From the NCBI GenBank assembly GCA_002502605.1, contig DAPR01000025.1, positions 1 to 31,622 on the forward strand: a DNA stretch of 31,622 nt, given 5' to 3'. Positions within the stretch are counted from its first letter, which is position 1. Each line of letters opens with the position of its first letter. Below are positions 1 through 7,612 of the stretch, piece after piece. The notes under the pieces were generated by a model. The model saw only the letters and a program-made list of their open reading frames with translations. It was not told the origin of the DNA and made no database searches. This stretch comes from Euryarchaeota archaeon UBA258. GTDB lineage: Archaea; Thermoplasmatota; Poseidoniia; Poseidoniales; Poseidoniaceae. A program made the position numbers and the translations under genes.

Positions 1-50
1 CAAACTCTTCTCGAAAACCACTATCAGAAAAACGAAACGTGGTCCGATGT

Positions 51-55
51 GAGGT
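51..55 (+). promoter_or_regulatory. Ribosome binding site deciding the pabB-pabA start
   Basis: GAGGT lies 7 nt before the ATG at 63. A GTG at 39 opens the same frame eight codons earlier but has no comparable site, so the ATG at 63 is preferred. I see no convincing TATA box in the bases that precede it. Confidence 0.6.
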
Positions 56-62
56 TGTTAAA

Positions 63-2294
63 ATGAATCTCGACATCTTGGCTCTACAGAACCACATGCG
101 CGAAGTTGGGTTATCAGGGCCAAAAGCAGTTCACTATGGAGGGCCTGATGAAGTCCTGTTGTGCTCTTCAGGACCTCACTCTCATCTCGCTGAATATTCG
201 ATTTTATGCGGCCCATCCCGACGACGAGTTTTGGTTCGTCAACCGAAAAATATGGAATCTGTACAAGCGCATAGTCCTCTTCGGGGCGAGATTTCTCTGC
301 ATCAAGAAAAGAAAACGTTCACCGCCCAAGTTGAAGAATGGAAGCATGGATGCTGGTACCATTCTACGTCCATATTTGCAAAAGGGCTGGACGAGTTGAT
401 GGAAAAGTTACGTGATTTGACCTCAACAGCGTGCTTTGAGCAACGGCCTGCTTCAAAAATGCCTCAACGACCGTTTTGGACTGGCGCATTTGCTTACGAC
501 ATGGTTCAATGGACGCAACCACTTCGGTTACAAAACCAACCGAAGCAGGATGAACTGCTTACGATTCTGTGGCTGGTTGAGCGAATGGTCGTCCAAGACC
601 GTTCTACAGAATCAATGACTGTCCATGCTCTTCAAAACGACAATTGGGCTCAAAAAGTTAGCCTCAACCTCGACCTATTTCCGGCCCTGGATGACCTTGA
701 AGCCCCCCTCAAATCCCAAGAAACAAGTTCGTTATCTGACCAGAAGCATGAAGCCATCATTGACGACATTCGAGAGAGTATTCGAGACGGTCAAATGTAC
801 CAAGTCAATGTTGGCCGGTGGTGGGATGGAAGACTCACTGAACACCCAAGGCGTATCTTTCAAAGGTTAAGCCAAACAAACCCCGCTCCATTTTCGGCAT
901 TCCTTTTCGCACCCGATCTCGGTCTTTCGCTGGTGTGTTGCTCACCAGAATCTCTCATCCAAAGCGACGGTTCAAAGGTATTTACATCTCCAATCAAGGG
1001 CACTCGACCGCGTGGCGAAAACGACGAAAAAGAACTTCAACTTCGTGACGAAATGGTTCGAGATGAAAAGGAACGAGCCGAGCATCGAATGCTGGTTGAT
1101 TTGATGAGAAACGATATTGCTACCGTCGCTCGAGTTGGCAGTATACAGGTCGAACGTTTTGATGTCGAAGCATACGCGCATGTACAACACCTCGTGACTC
1201 ACCTTTCTGCTGATTTAGAAGACGGGAAGAACGGGGTTGATGCCATTCACAATGTGTTTCCAGGCGGGAGTATCACCGGCTGCCCTCGTACCGTCGTATG
1301 TGCTGCAATCGATGAAATTGAGCAACGGCCGCGCTCGTTTTGGACGGGTTCCATCGGTTGGATTGATGTACACTCAGGAGCGTGTTCACTGAATATTGCG
1401 ATACGGACCTTGATCGCTAAACAACGGCGAAAGCAATGGTTCGGTAGCGTTGCCGCCGGCGGAGGAATTACCATTGGCTCCGACCCTCAGACCGAAGTTG
1501 AAGAAGCCAAATGGAAGGCTGCTGCGCTGCGTGAAGCGTGCGGATGGATTAAACGAGAACAATCTGATTTACCCATTGGAAAACTAGCCACGCACCCACT
1601 GCTCATCGAGGCTCCACCCCAAACAGTGCATGCAGGAAAAGTCGAATTTATCAGTGGAACTAAGGGGGATGCCAACGGGGTTCTTTTGATTGATAATCTC
1701 GACTCGTTCACATTGAACATTGCCCATGCAGTAGCCGGCTTGGGTCGAAATGTCAATGTTCTCAAAGCCCGAAACGGGAATACAATGCGTGAGTGGAACA
1801 CAGAATCGGTAAAACAGCTTATCCAACGCATCAAACCCACACACATCATCCTTGGCCCGGGTCCCGGAAAACCAACGGATTCACCGCTAACCATGGCCGT
1901 TGCAAATGCTGCACTTTCCGAAGAGATTTCCGTACCTGTACTCGGCATTTGCCTGGGCCATCAAGCGATTGGAATGGCAGCTGGTATGGAAGTTGTTCGC
2001 TCTGCCGGCGGACCTGTCCACGGTTCGCCTCGCCAATGTGAACATCAAGAAACTGGGTTATTTTCGGGCATCGAATCTCCAACCCTTTTTACTCGCTACA
2101 ATTCCTTGTGCGTGATGGCATCTGAACCGACCTGTCTGGTAGAAACAGCAATCGAAACCGATAGTCGAATGGTTATGGGCCTGCAACACGAAGCATTGCC
2201 GATACACAGTGTACAGTTCCATCCAGAATCTGTAGGTTCTCGTCACGGATTGACATTGCTGCAAAATTTTCTCTCGATTGAAGCGGATGCTTGA
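63..2294 (+). CDS. pabB: Fused aminodeoxychorismate synthase, PabB (N-terminal) - PabA (C-terminal)
   Basis: The predicted enzyme makes 4-amino-4-deoxychorismate from chorismate and glutamine for p-aminobenzoate synthesis. Counting from the upstream GTG (751 residues), the chorismate-binding domain fills about 1-510. It has YQVNV near 254, PIKGTRPRG at 318-326 and HRMLVDLMRND at 349-359. A glutamine amidotransferase domain follows from about 545, with GICLGHQ at 636-642 (nucleophile Cys638) and HPES at 728-731 (His and Glu of the triad). The Lys in PIKGT is typical of PabB; TrpE usually has Ala there, so I prefer PabBA over a fused anthranilate synthase. The order (synthase first, glutaminase second) is the one known from TrpEG-type fusions and is the reverse of many PabA-PabB fusions. 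It is intact and not beside other trp genes. An anthranilate synthase role is not excluded by sequence alone. Confidence 0.88.
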   Translation: MNLDILALQNHMREVGLSGPKAVHYGGPDEVLLCSSGPHSHLAEYSILCGPSRRRVLVRQPKNMESVQAHSPLRGEISLHQEKKTFTAQVEEWKHGCWYHSTSIFAKGLDELMEKLRDLTSTACFEQRPASKMPQRPFWTGAFAYDMVQWTQPLRLQNQPKQDELLTILWLVERMVVQDRSTESMTVHALQNDNWAQKVSLNLDLFPALDDLEAPLKSQETSSLSDQKHEAIIDDIRESIRDGQMYQVNVGRWWDGRLTEHPRRIFQRLSQTNPAPFSAFLFAPDLGLSLVCCSPESLIQSDGSKVFTSPIKGTRPRGENDEKELQLRDEMVRDEKERAEHRMLVDLMRNDIATVARVGSIQVERFDVEAYAHVQHLVTHLSADLEDGKNGVDAIHNVFPGGSITGCPRTVVCAAIDEIEQRPRSFWTGSIGWIDVHSGACSLNIAIRTLIAKQRRKQWFGSVAAGGGITIGSDPQTEVEEAKWKAAALREACGWIKREQSDLPIGKLATHPLLIEAPPQTVHAGKVEFISGTKGDANGVLLIDNLDSFTLNIAHAVAGLGRNVNVLKARNGNTMREWNTESVKQLIQRIKPTHIILGPGPGKPTDSPLTMAVANAALSEEISVPVLGICLGHQAIGMAAGMEVVRSAGGPVHGSPRQCEHQETGLFSGIESPTLFTRYNSLCVMASEPTCLVETAIETDSRMVMGLQHEALPIHSVQFHPESVGSRHGLTLLQNFLSIEADA

Positions 2295-2331
2295 AGAATC
2301 GGGAGCGATTGGAGCGTTTTGAGGGAGTACC

Positions 2332-2718
2332 ATGCCGACTTGCCGACATTGTTCAAGCACCTATTCTCGAGAGCAGTTCATTCATGGAAATGGACCAAAC
2401 GCACAAGTTTGTGTGCGGTGTGGACTTGAGAAGGGCCTTGTTACCAAAGAACAAGCCAACAACATGTACGACGACTCTCTTCGAAGTTCCCGGCTCCAAA
2501 TTATGGCCCGTAGGTACAGCGTTTTCATGTACATCCCATTGCTGTGGACACTGTGGGTTATGGTTCTCAGTGACGTCAGCCCATGGGGTTGGTATTTTCT
2601 CGGACTGTTGATTGTCTTGACGTTGTTAGCACCGGTTTGGTTCATCTACCGCGGTGGACAATATTCTGGCGACATGGCCCGGCTTACTCCTGCATACGAA
2701 CGACCTGAAGGTCACTGA
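2332..2718 (+). CDS. Small zinc-ribbon membrane protein, function unknown
   Basis: This 128-residue protein starts with a likely zinc ribbon, CRHC at 4-7 and CVRC near 28-31. Two hydrophobic segments follow (about 62-80 and 85-103), and the tail is short and polar. The N-terminal ribbon would sit on the same side of the membrane as the C terminus. A good ribosome binding site (GAGGGAG, about 5 nt upstream) supports the ATG at 2332. The gene follows pabB-pabA by 37 nt and is probably co-transcribed. Its TGA directly abuts the stop codon of the convergent GTPase gene, forming TGATCA. I do not recognise a named family. Confidence 0.7.
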   Translation: MPTCRHCSSTYSREQFIHGNGPNAQVCVRCGLEKGLVTKEQANNMYDDSLRSSRLQIMARRYSVFMYIPLLWTLWVMVLSDVSPWGWYFLGLLIVLTLLAPVWFIYRGGQYSGDMARLTPAYERPEGH

Positions 2719-4002
2719 TCACGACTTTGCGTGGATTTTGAGAACGTCACCATCGTTCATCTCATGTTCTGAGCCAACAACCCTTCGCGTTCTTCCATCA
2801 ACCCCTCGGATGAAACCATCACCGAGATCGCTGTGAACTTTGTACGCCAGTTGCTTTGCTTGAATAGCAGAAGGAACGACAAAGGCATCCGGCAAGACCT
2901 TGCCATCTCCATCTGTCCAGTGAGATTCATCTTGAACCGGATACACGACAATGTGGTCAAGTTCATCGAACAAAACGGTGTCAATCAACGGTGCAACACC
3001 CGTACCCTTGTTGGTTGAAAGGCGTTCAAGCATATGGTCAAGCGCTCTGGTTTGAGCCGGCGAGAGTGATTCAGGGTTTGAATATTCAAAGGACGGTTCA
3101 CCGGGAATATATTCAATCAAATCCGCAGAACCAGCACGTCGTAATGCAAGTTCTACATCAGCCATGCACGCAACTAAGCATCCGTTGACCTCGATTCCTT
3201 GTAATACGCCTTCGGGTGCGATGTCGAACTTATTTGCAGCAATGTGGATTGGGAACAACATACGCCTCACTTCAACGGCCAGAGCGGTGATTACCGTAGC
3301 ATCCCAATCCCAAGGGCTACCAAGTGACTCGTGTTGTTTTTTGAAGGATTCAAAGGCGATAGAAATCGACAAAGGCGTCGCTCCTAACCCAGTGAGTTGT
3401 TCATGGATGTAGGATATCAAGCCTTTTTCTCCCTCTGCTTGAACACGGCGTACGCCTCTGGTCCAACCGTCGTTGAGAAGGCCCGAAATCCAAGCATCGA
3501 GTTCGACACCAAGGAATTGAATTTCATCACGTATCCGTTGTTGGGCAACCTCTTTGGTTTGGTTTGCACCTTGTGGATTGCCCTCTAAATCCGTTGTTCC
3601 TGCCGCATCAACAACCTGAATCAGCGCATCACAATTGGCTAAATCTGCCAAGAAAGCATTGCCCCGTCCTTTTCCTTCACTCGCACCGGGAACAAGGCCA
3701 GCAATGTCGACCAAAAAACAGGGTACAAGACGGCGATGGCCGACGCAAGAGCCCGTCCGCGGCTCGCATAAACTGCCTTGTCGAGGATCGTCATCACGGG
3801 TTGGCTCAAGACGGCCTTCTCCTTCCAATCGCATTCGAATGTCCTTGCAAGGGCACGGTAAACGGGCCGCAACAAAAGCAACACCGACGTTTGGCTCAAT
3901 GGTACAGAATGGGTAATTCGCAATGTCCACTTTAGCGAGCGTTGCTGCACTGAAGAAAGTCGACTTGCCAACGTTCGGTTTGCCAACCAATCCAATTTTC
4001 AC
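2719..4002 (-). CDS. ychF: YchF/Ola1-type GTPase of the Obg family with C-terminal TGS domain
   Basis: The protein is a cytosolic P-loop GTPase of the archaeal YchF group, thought to act around the ribosome. G1 is GKPNVGKST at 7-15, G3 is DIAGLVPGA from residue 99, and G4 is NKFD at 257-260. A TGS domain fills about 349-427. Bacterial and eukaryotic YchF/Ola1 proteins have lost the NKxD specificity motif and prefer ATP. This copy keeps it, so GTP is the more likely substrate. Residues 50-95 form a cysteine-containing insertion (CPC at 50-52, further Cys at 79, 86 and 95) before G3, a feature of archaeal members that seems long here. Translation starts at a GTG (4000-4002). The gene lies 24 nt downstream of the oxidase-fold/EF-hand gene and is probably in its operon. 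Confidence 0.88.
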   Translation of the reverse strand: MKIGLVGKPNVGKSTFFSAATLAKVDIANYPFCTIEPNVGVAFVAARLPCPCKDIRMRLEGEGRLEPTRDDDPRQGSLCEPRTGSCVGHRRLVPCFLVDIAGLVPGASEGKGRGNAFLADLANCDALIQVVDAAGTTDLEGNPQGANQTKEVAQQRIRDEIQFLGVELDAWISGLLNDGWTRGVRRVQAEGEKGLISYIHEQLTGLGATPLSISIAFESFKKQHESLGSPWDWDATVITALAVEVRRMLFPIHIAANKFDIAPEGVLQGIEVNGCLVACMADVELALRRAGSADLIEYIPGEPSFEYSNPESLSPAQTRALDHMLERLSTNKGTGVAPLIDTVLFDELDHIVVYPVQDESHWTDGDGKVLPDAFVVPSAIQAKQLAYKVHSDLGDGFIRGVDGRTRRVVGSEHEMNDGDVLKIHAKS

Positions 4003-4026
4003 AGTGATTCCGCCTTAGGGAGGTGA

Positions 4027-5994
4027 TCACTCTTCTTCCGATTCGAGAATATCGTTACGGATTTTGGAAATCATGATATCAAGTTCTGGGAGATTCAAGC
4101 GTCCGTCGCCGTCGAGGTCAACAGCATTGACAAGTCGGCCCATTTCCCATGGAGGCAGGTCTGCAATATTGGCCTTTGAAAGCGCTTGTTGGAATTCATA
4201 TCCGTCAACTTCTCCAGAGCCGTCCAAGTCAATGGAACGGAAGAACTCGAAGATGGATTGCTTTGTTTGCTTGAGGAATTGTGCGAGCATAACAAGTTCT
4301 TCAGGCACTGGGTACTCGGTGACTTCGTCGTTATGCAGTTGGGCAGAGACTCGAATCAGAGATGAGCCGCCTTCGTCTTCTTCGACTTCACCAATGGTCA
4401 AGTTCGTATCGATACCAACGCCACGGCCGAGCAGTGTACGAATGGTTGTCGTACCTTCCACAAGTGTGTACGAGTGAATGTCACTTTGCACAGCCAAGTC
4501 TGCGAACGCTGCGTTGTTCGGGCGGCCGGTGTGAATCATTGAAAGTGCGGCCAAAATCGTTGCCAGAGTCACGAAGTAAAACATGGCTGCAGAGACGAGG
4601 AAAAAGCCTCCAGTTGATGCCACGGCATCTTCGACACCGGAGTTGACGACTGCATATGCGGTAAAGTCTCCAATCAGGGCTGAGATTGTTGCGGTAACCC
4701 CGCCGATGATGGTGAACCAAACGGCAAGTTGAGCGTTGCTTGCTTTAGCAAGTTGCTTTTGTGCGGCCAAAGGATAAGAGGAGAAGATGGCTGCAAGCAT
4801 CATCAATCCGCCAATGGTCGAAATAAAGCCGGTATCAACTGTGTGCGCCATCGAACCGAGTTTATCCATTCCGACGAAAGTGTCCATGCCGGTAAAGAAA
4901 CCGCCCACTGCGAAAATTGGTAGCAGCATCATTGCAGCGGTAGCAGCAAATGCTCCGGGGCTCTTGACGATTCGTTCTGGGCTTGAAGCCGCTGTAGCTA
5001 CCATGTTCACTGAACCAGCAAACAACGGTAGAAGTCCAATGGCCATGAGCAATGCACCGATGTTTTGCAGCAATTCACCGCCGTCAGCAGCGGAGAGGTA
5101 GAACGGTGGGATGGTGATAAAGAGGAAAATCATGTTGGTTTTCTGTAAAGAAGCAGACCAAACTGGCTTGCCTGCCGTGAATGGAATGATGTGGTATGCT
5201 GCCGCAAAGATAAGCGCTAGCGGGACCCAACCGTTCAAGACTCTCTCGGCCAACCACACTGTTTGGGTGGAGTCGGCAAGATCGCCAAAGAAGGCAAAGA
5301 GCATGCTAACGATCTTAGCCACCAATGCCAAAACAAGGAACCAGGTTGTCGGAGAAATATCATCGTGTTCTCGCTCACCAAAAGTGATGAAAACGTTAAT
5401 CAAAAGTGCGAGGTGAAGCATTGCCCCTACCAAAAGCATAGAGATGTTCCGGATTGTTTCCAATACTTCTGTTCCGTTATCTATGTTGATGAATGAGAAA
5501 ACAGCTGGAAGCAAAAGAACGACGATGGTTGATACCGTGAGAAGAACGGCAACCATAGATGCACTGGCTTCACTTGCCAAACGACCCTTTGAAGAACGGG
5601 ATACGGCGACAAGCGCAGCACCGATCAACAAATAATTCAGTGCAGTAGAAAAGAAGATGGCGGTGTAATCGGTTAGCATTGAACCGTCGTCGTAACTCCA
5701 ACCGACACTGGCAAGTGAATTGAGAGCGGTAGGGTCGTATCGGTGCCAGATTCCCAAAAACATGCCCAGTGCAGCCATGAAAAACCAAGCCATACCGAAG
5801 CGCATCCATGTCTTGGTTCCGCTTCCTGCTTTATCGTTGAACAAATCAATAAGACCTGCTGGAGCCTTGTTAAGCAAAAATAAGCCAACTTGGCGAAGTG
5901 GACTTGCCATTCCACCAATTCCTTGGACCATGTAGTTGGCTACAAGAGTAAGCGTAACCAGTAAGAGACCTGCTGTAATGAATACTGTTTCCAT
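4027..5994 (-). CDS. CcoN-like oxidase-fold membrane protein lacking metal ligands, fused to an EF-hand pair
   Basis: This 655-residue protein has about 12 or more transmembrane helices (residues 1-490), a linker, then two canonical EF-hand loops at 589-600 (D589, D591, S593, G594, D597, E600) and 626-637 (D626, D628, D630, N634, E637). The membrane part matches CcoN, subunit I of cbb3 oxidases. Residues 247-283 align without gaps with CcoN helix 6 and the following loop, sharing the Y-x-x-x-P, A-G-[KR]-P-[VL]-x-S-x-x-L pattern. The metal ligands are replaced: the low-spin heme His of helix 2 by Asp/Tyr (109-110), the first CuB His by Arg251, the CuB His pair by Phe298-Tyr299, the high-spin heme His by Ser392 and the low-spin heme His by Ile394. 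Catalysis of oxygen reduction is therefore unlikely; a calcium-responsive membrane role is inference. A strong ribosome binding site lies 6 nt upstream, overlapping the stop of the 90-residue gene. The alignment was made from memory. Confidence 0.7.
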   Translation of the reverse strand: METVFITAGLLLVTLTLVANYMVQGIGGMASPLRQVGLFLLNKAPAGLIDLFNDKAGSGTKTWMRFGMAWFFMAALGMFLGIWHRYDPTALNSLASVGWSYDDGSMLTDYTAIFFSTALNYLLIGAALVAVSRSSKGRLASEASASMVAVLLTVSTIVVLLLPAVFSFINIDNGTEVLETIRNISMLLVGAMLHLALLINVFITFGEREHDDISPTTWFLVLALVAKIVSMLFAFFGDLADSTQTVWLAERVLNGWVPLALIFAAAYHIIPFTAGKPVWSASLQKTNMIFLFITIPPFYLSAADGGELLQNIGALLMAIGLLPLFAGSVNMVATAASSPERIVKSPGAFAATAAMMLLPIFAVGGFFTGMDTFVGMDKLGSMAHTVDTGFISTIGGLMMLAAIFSSYPLAAQKQLAKASNAQLAVWFTIIGGVTATISALIGDFTAYAVVNSGVEDAVASTGGFFLVSAAMFYFVTLATILAALSMIHTGRPNNAAFADLAVQSDIHSYTLVEGTTTIRTLLGRGVGIDTNLTIGEVEEDEGGSSLIRVSAQLHNDEVTEYPVPEELVMLAQFLKQTKQSIFEFFRSIDLDGSGEVDGYEFQQALSKANIADLPPWEMGRLVNAVDLDGDGRLNLPELDIMISKIRNDILESEEE

Positions 5995-6000
5995 ACATCA

Positions 6001-6008
6001 CACCTCCT
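6001..6008 (-). promoter_or_regulatory. Very strong ribosome binding site of the oxidase-fold/EF-hand gene
   Basis: On the minus strand AGGAGGTG stands 6 nt before the ATG at 5994, one of the best matches to the 16S tail in the window. It overlaps the TAG stop of the upstream 90-residue gene, so the two genes are likely translationally coupled and strongly translated. Confidence 0.75.
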
Positions 6009-6279
6009 AATCGACAATGACCTCGCTAAGGAGCGAAGCGACAATTGCGCCCGCGCCGATGAGAATACCAATCAAGTAGTACCAAATTCCACTGCCGCCA
6101 AGGTTTCCGATAAGCGGTACCAGTTCACCGAGAAGCGGGATGTTATCCCAACCAAACACGTTGGAGAATAAAGCAAGTAGTCCGAGGAGAGCAACGCTGA
6201 ATAGTGTCAAAAAGACACGACTGCTCGATGGTTCTCCGGTTCCAACGGTAACATCTGGTAGAGTTGTAGCGTTTGACAT
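6007..6279 (-). CDS. 90-residue two-helix membrane protein, possible partner of the oxidase-fold protein
   Basis: The polar Ser/Thr/Pro-rich N terminus (about 1-20) is followed by a hydrophobic helix at about 21-42, a Gly/Pro/Leu-rich stretch (about 43-63) and a second helix at about 64-85. The protein ends in a short acidic tail. GGGTGAAG upstream of the ATG is a good ribosome binding site. Its stop codon overlaps the binding site of the next gene, which lies 12 nt away, so both are almost certainly made together. That makes a membrane complex plausible, as small helical subunits often accompany heme-copper oxidase subunit I. I do not recognise the family, and no metal-binding residues are visible. 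Confidence 0.7.
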   Translation of the reverse strand: MSNATTLPDVTVGTGEPSSSRVFLTLFSVALLGLLALFSNVFGWDNIPLLGELVPLIGNLGGSGIWYYLIGILIGAGAIVASLLSEVIVD

Positions 6280-6296
6280 TTTTCTTCACCCTTACA

Positions 6297-6313
6297 TGAC
6301 CCCGTAGGGGTCA
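6297..6313 (-). promoter_or_regulatory. Hairpin in the leader of the two-gene membrane operon
   Basis: TGACCCC-GTA-GGGGTCA forms a perfect 7-bp stem with a 3-nt loop, ending 17 nt before the start codon of the 90-residue gene. It leaves the ribosome binding site free. About 25 nt further upstream on the minus strand is TGTTTATC (6335-6342), a weak TATA candidate that would place the transcript start near the hairpin. Just after the RaSEA stop codon a run of five T on the minus strand (6376-6380) may end the previous transcript. An operator for a dimeric regulator is an alternative reading. Confidence 0.4.
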
Positions 6314-6385
6314 ATCCGTCCACTCGCATTGCGGTGATAAACATTCACTCCTTGCGAAGAGGTTTTTCCCGATTGAAAAAGGGGC

Positions 6386-7552
6386 CTAAGGTGAACGAAG
6401 ACGGTCCAACACATTGCCACGACGATGCTTCGAAATCCCGAGGGGGACGGGTAGAGCTTGTTCTAGCAGAACTTCTTCCTTCCATGCCTTTTCACATTCA
6501 CAGGACAGCCCTTCGAATTCTTCCAACTCACCGGAAACTGCGTAGCGCTCAATAGCAGCAACGACCACGGAATCGCATGAGCCACAATTGTGAGCGCCGC
6601 GAATTTTCCCCCCAGCAGTAGGATGGATAATGAGGCGACAAACTTGGTCGTCGTCACCGTTTTTTCCGCCTTTAGGATGGATGGTTGGGTGAGCTCTACG
6701 TATCATTTCAACCAAAGACCAGAGCCATGGTGGGCGGTATTCATTGTTGCGATGGAGGCGATCAATGATGGTCCCGCGCTGGATATTCATCGGATTTACT
6801 GAGATTTCATCGCTGCGTTCCGCCACTTGCTCAATCCACTTCACACCGTGATTCAATGCATCAGCTTCACTCATAAACGGTGGTTTGAACATCAAATAGG
6901 TCTTGACTCGAATGTTAAATTTTTTCAAGTTTTCAACTGCTCTGTCCCATGATTTGGTCGTGAAGCCTTTGTTTACATGGAAGCGAAGAACTTCGTCATC
7001 ATACGCCTCAAGCCCGACAGCCACAGCAAAACTCTGGTTCAATTGAGATGCCCAGGCGAGTTTTTCTTCGGTGAGTTGTTCGCATCGGCTTTCCACAATC
7101 AGTTCTTTGCCGAGTTCTTGGCAATCTCTCAGCACCGTTTCTTGGAATTCCACAGGGATTTCCCTGTCCTCAAGCAAAGAGCCACTGGTGTAGACTTTAA
7201 CCATGGCGTGGTCTTTGAAATCCTCGAATTTTCGTTTGGCATAAGCCCATTGGGAGTGGAGATCTTCGTTGGTCACATCATCCCTGGTATCGTTGAAATA
7301 TCCACAGAAAGTACAACCACTGGACCACCACCAATGGCATCCCTTCGTTCGTAGAATCACAGTCACTGCACTGCAAGGTGTTCCATCGGCCAGTGTTTCA
7401 GGCGTGTAGTAGACGGTTGCAGGTTCACCCGCATCCCATGATTGTTGACGAGCGACAGCCCAAGGCGTATTTGCTGGAGCTTTGACAAGGTCATGGATTC
7501 GTGAACCCTTTGCGCCATCTCCGACAAGTGTCAATGACTTCGGCCCGACCAT
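6386..7552 (-). CDS. raSEA: Archaeosine biosynthesis radical SAM enzyme RaSEA
   Basis: RaSEA works with ArcS to turn the lysine adduct of preQ0 at position 15 of tRNA into archaeosine by a radical-SAM C-N cleavage. The diagnostic TIGR01210-like features are present. In numbering from the upstream TTG these are: RTKGC then GCTFCGY giving C-x7-C-x2-C (78, 86, 89) for the 4Fe-4S cluster; VKVYTSGS near 124; GLEAYDDE near 186; KTYLMFKPPF near 223; ISVNPMN near 256; and YRPPWLW near 278. Extra cysteines near the C terminus (HNCGSC around 329-332 and CEC around 357-359) could hold a second metal site. The start is set at the ATG at 7552 because GAGGG lies 5 nt upstream; a TTG at 7570 is in frame. 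The gene follows the decarboxylase by 60 nt. Confidence 0.9.
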   Translation of the reverse strand: MVGPKSLTLVGDGAKGSRIHDLVKAPANTPWAVARQQSWDAGEPATVYYTPETLADGTPCSAVTVILRTKGCHWWWSSGCTFCGYFNDTRDDVTNEDLHSQWAYAKRKFEDFKDHAMVKVYTSGSLLEDREIPVEFQETVLRDCQELGKELIVESRCEQLTEEKLAWASQLNQSFAVAVGLEAYDDEVLRFHVNKGFTTKSWDRAVENLKKFNIRVKTYLMFKPPFMSEADALNHGVKWIEQVAERSDEISVNPMNIQRGTIIDRLHRNNEYRPPWLWSLVEMIRRAHPTIHPKGGKNGDDDQVCRLIIHPTAGGKIRGAHNCGSCDSVVVAAIERYAVSGELEEFEGLSCECEKAWKEEVLLEQALPVPLGISKHRRGNVLDRLRSP

Positions 7553-7612
7553 GGTATCCCTCAATGACAAGTCGCATGGCTTTGCCGTTTCAATGCACCG
7601 CTTAGAATTCGG

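Noticed and set aside
1487..1948. A 153-codon open frame antisense to pabB-pabA
   Set aside because: It lies wholly inside a strongly supported gene and its translation has no recognisable domain; codon-usage shadow.
4018..4030. A perfect ribosome-binding-site sequence (GGGAGGTGATCAC) on the plus strand
   Set aside because: No start codon or open frame follows on the plus strand. It lies at the end of one minus-strand gene and before the next, so it is chance or part of their junction.
4027..5994. Active terminal oxidase or nitric oxide reductase
   Set aside because: None of the conserved metal-ligand histidines is found at the aligned positions.
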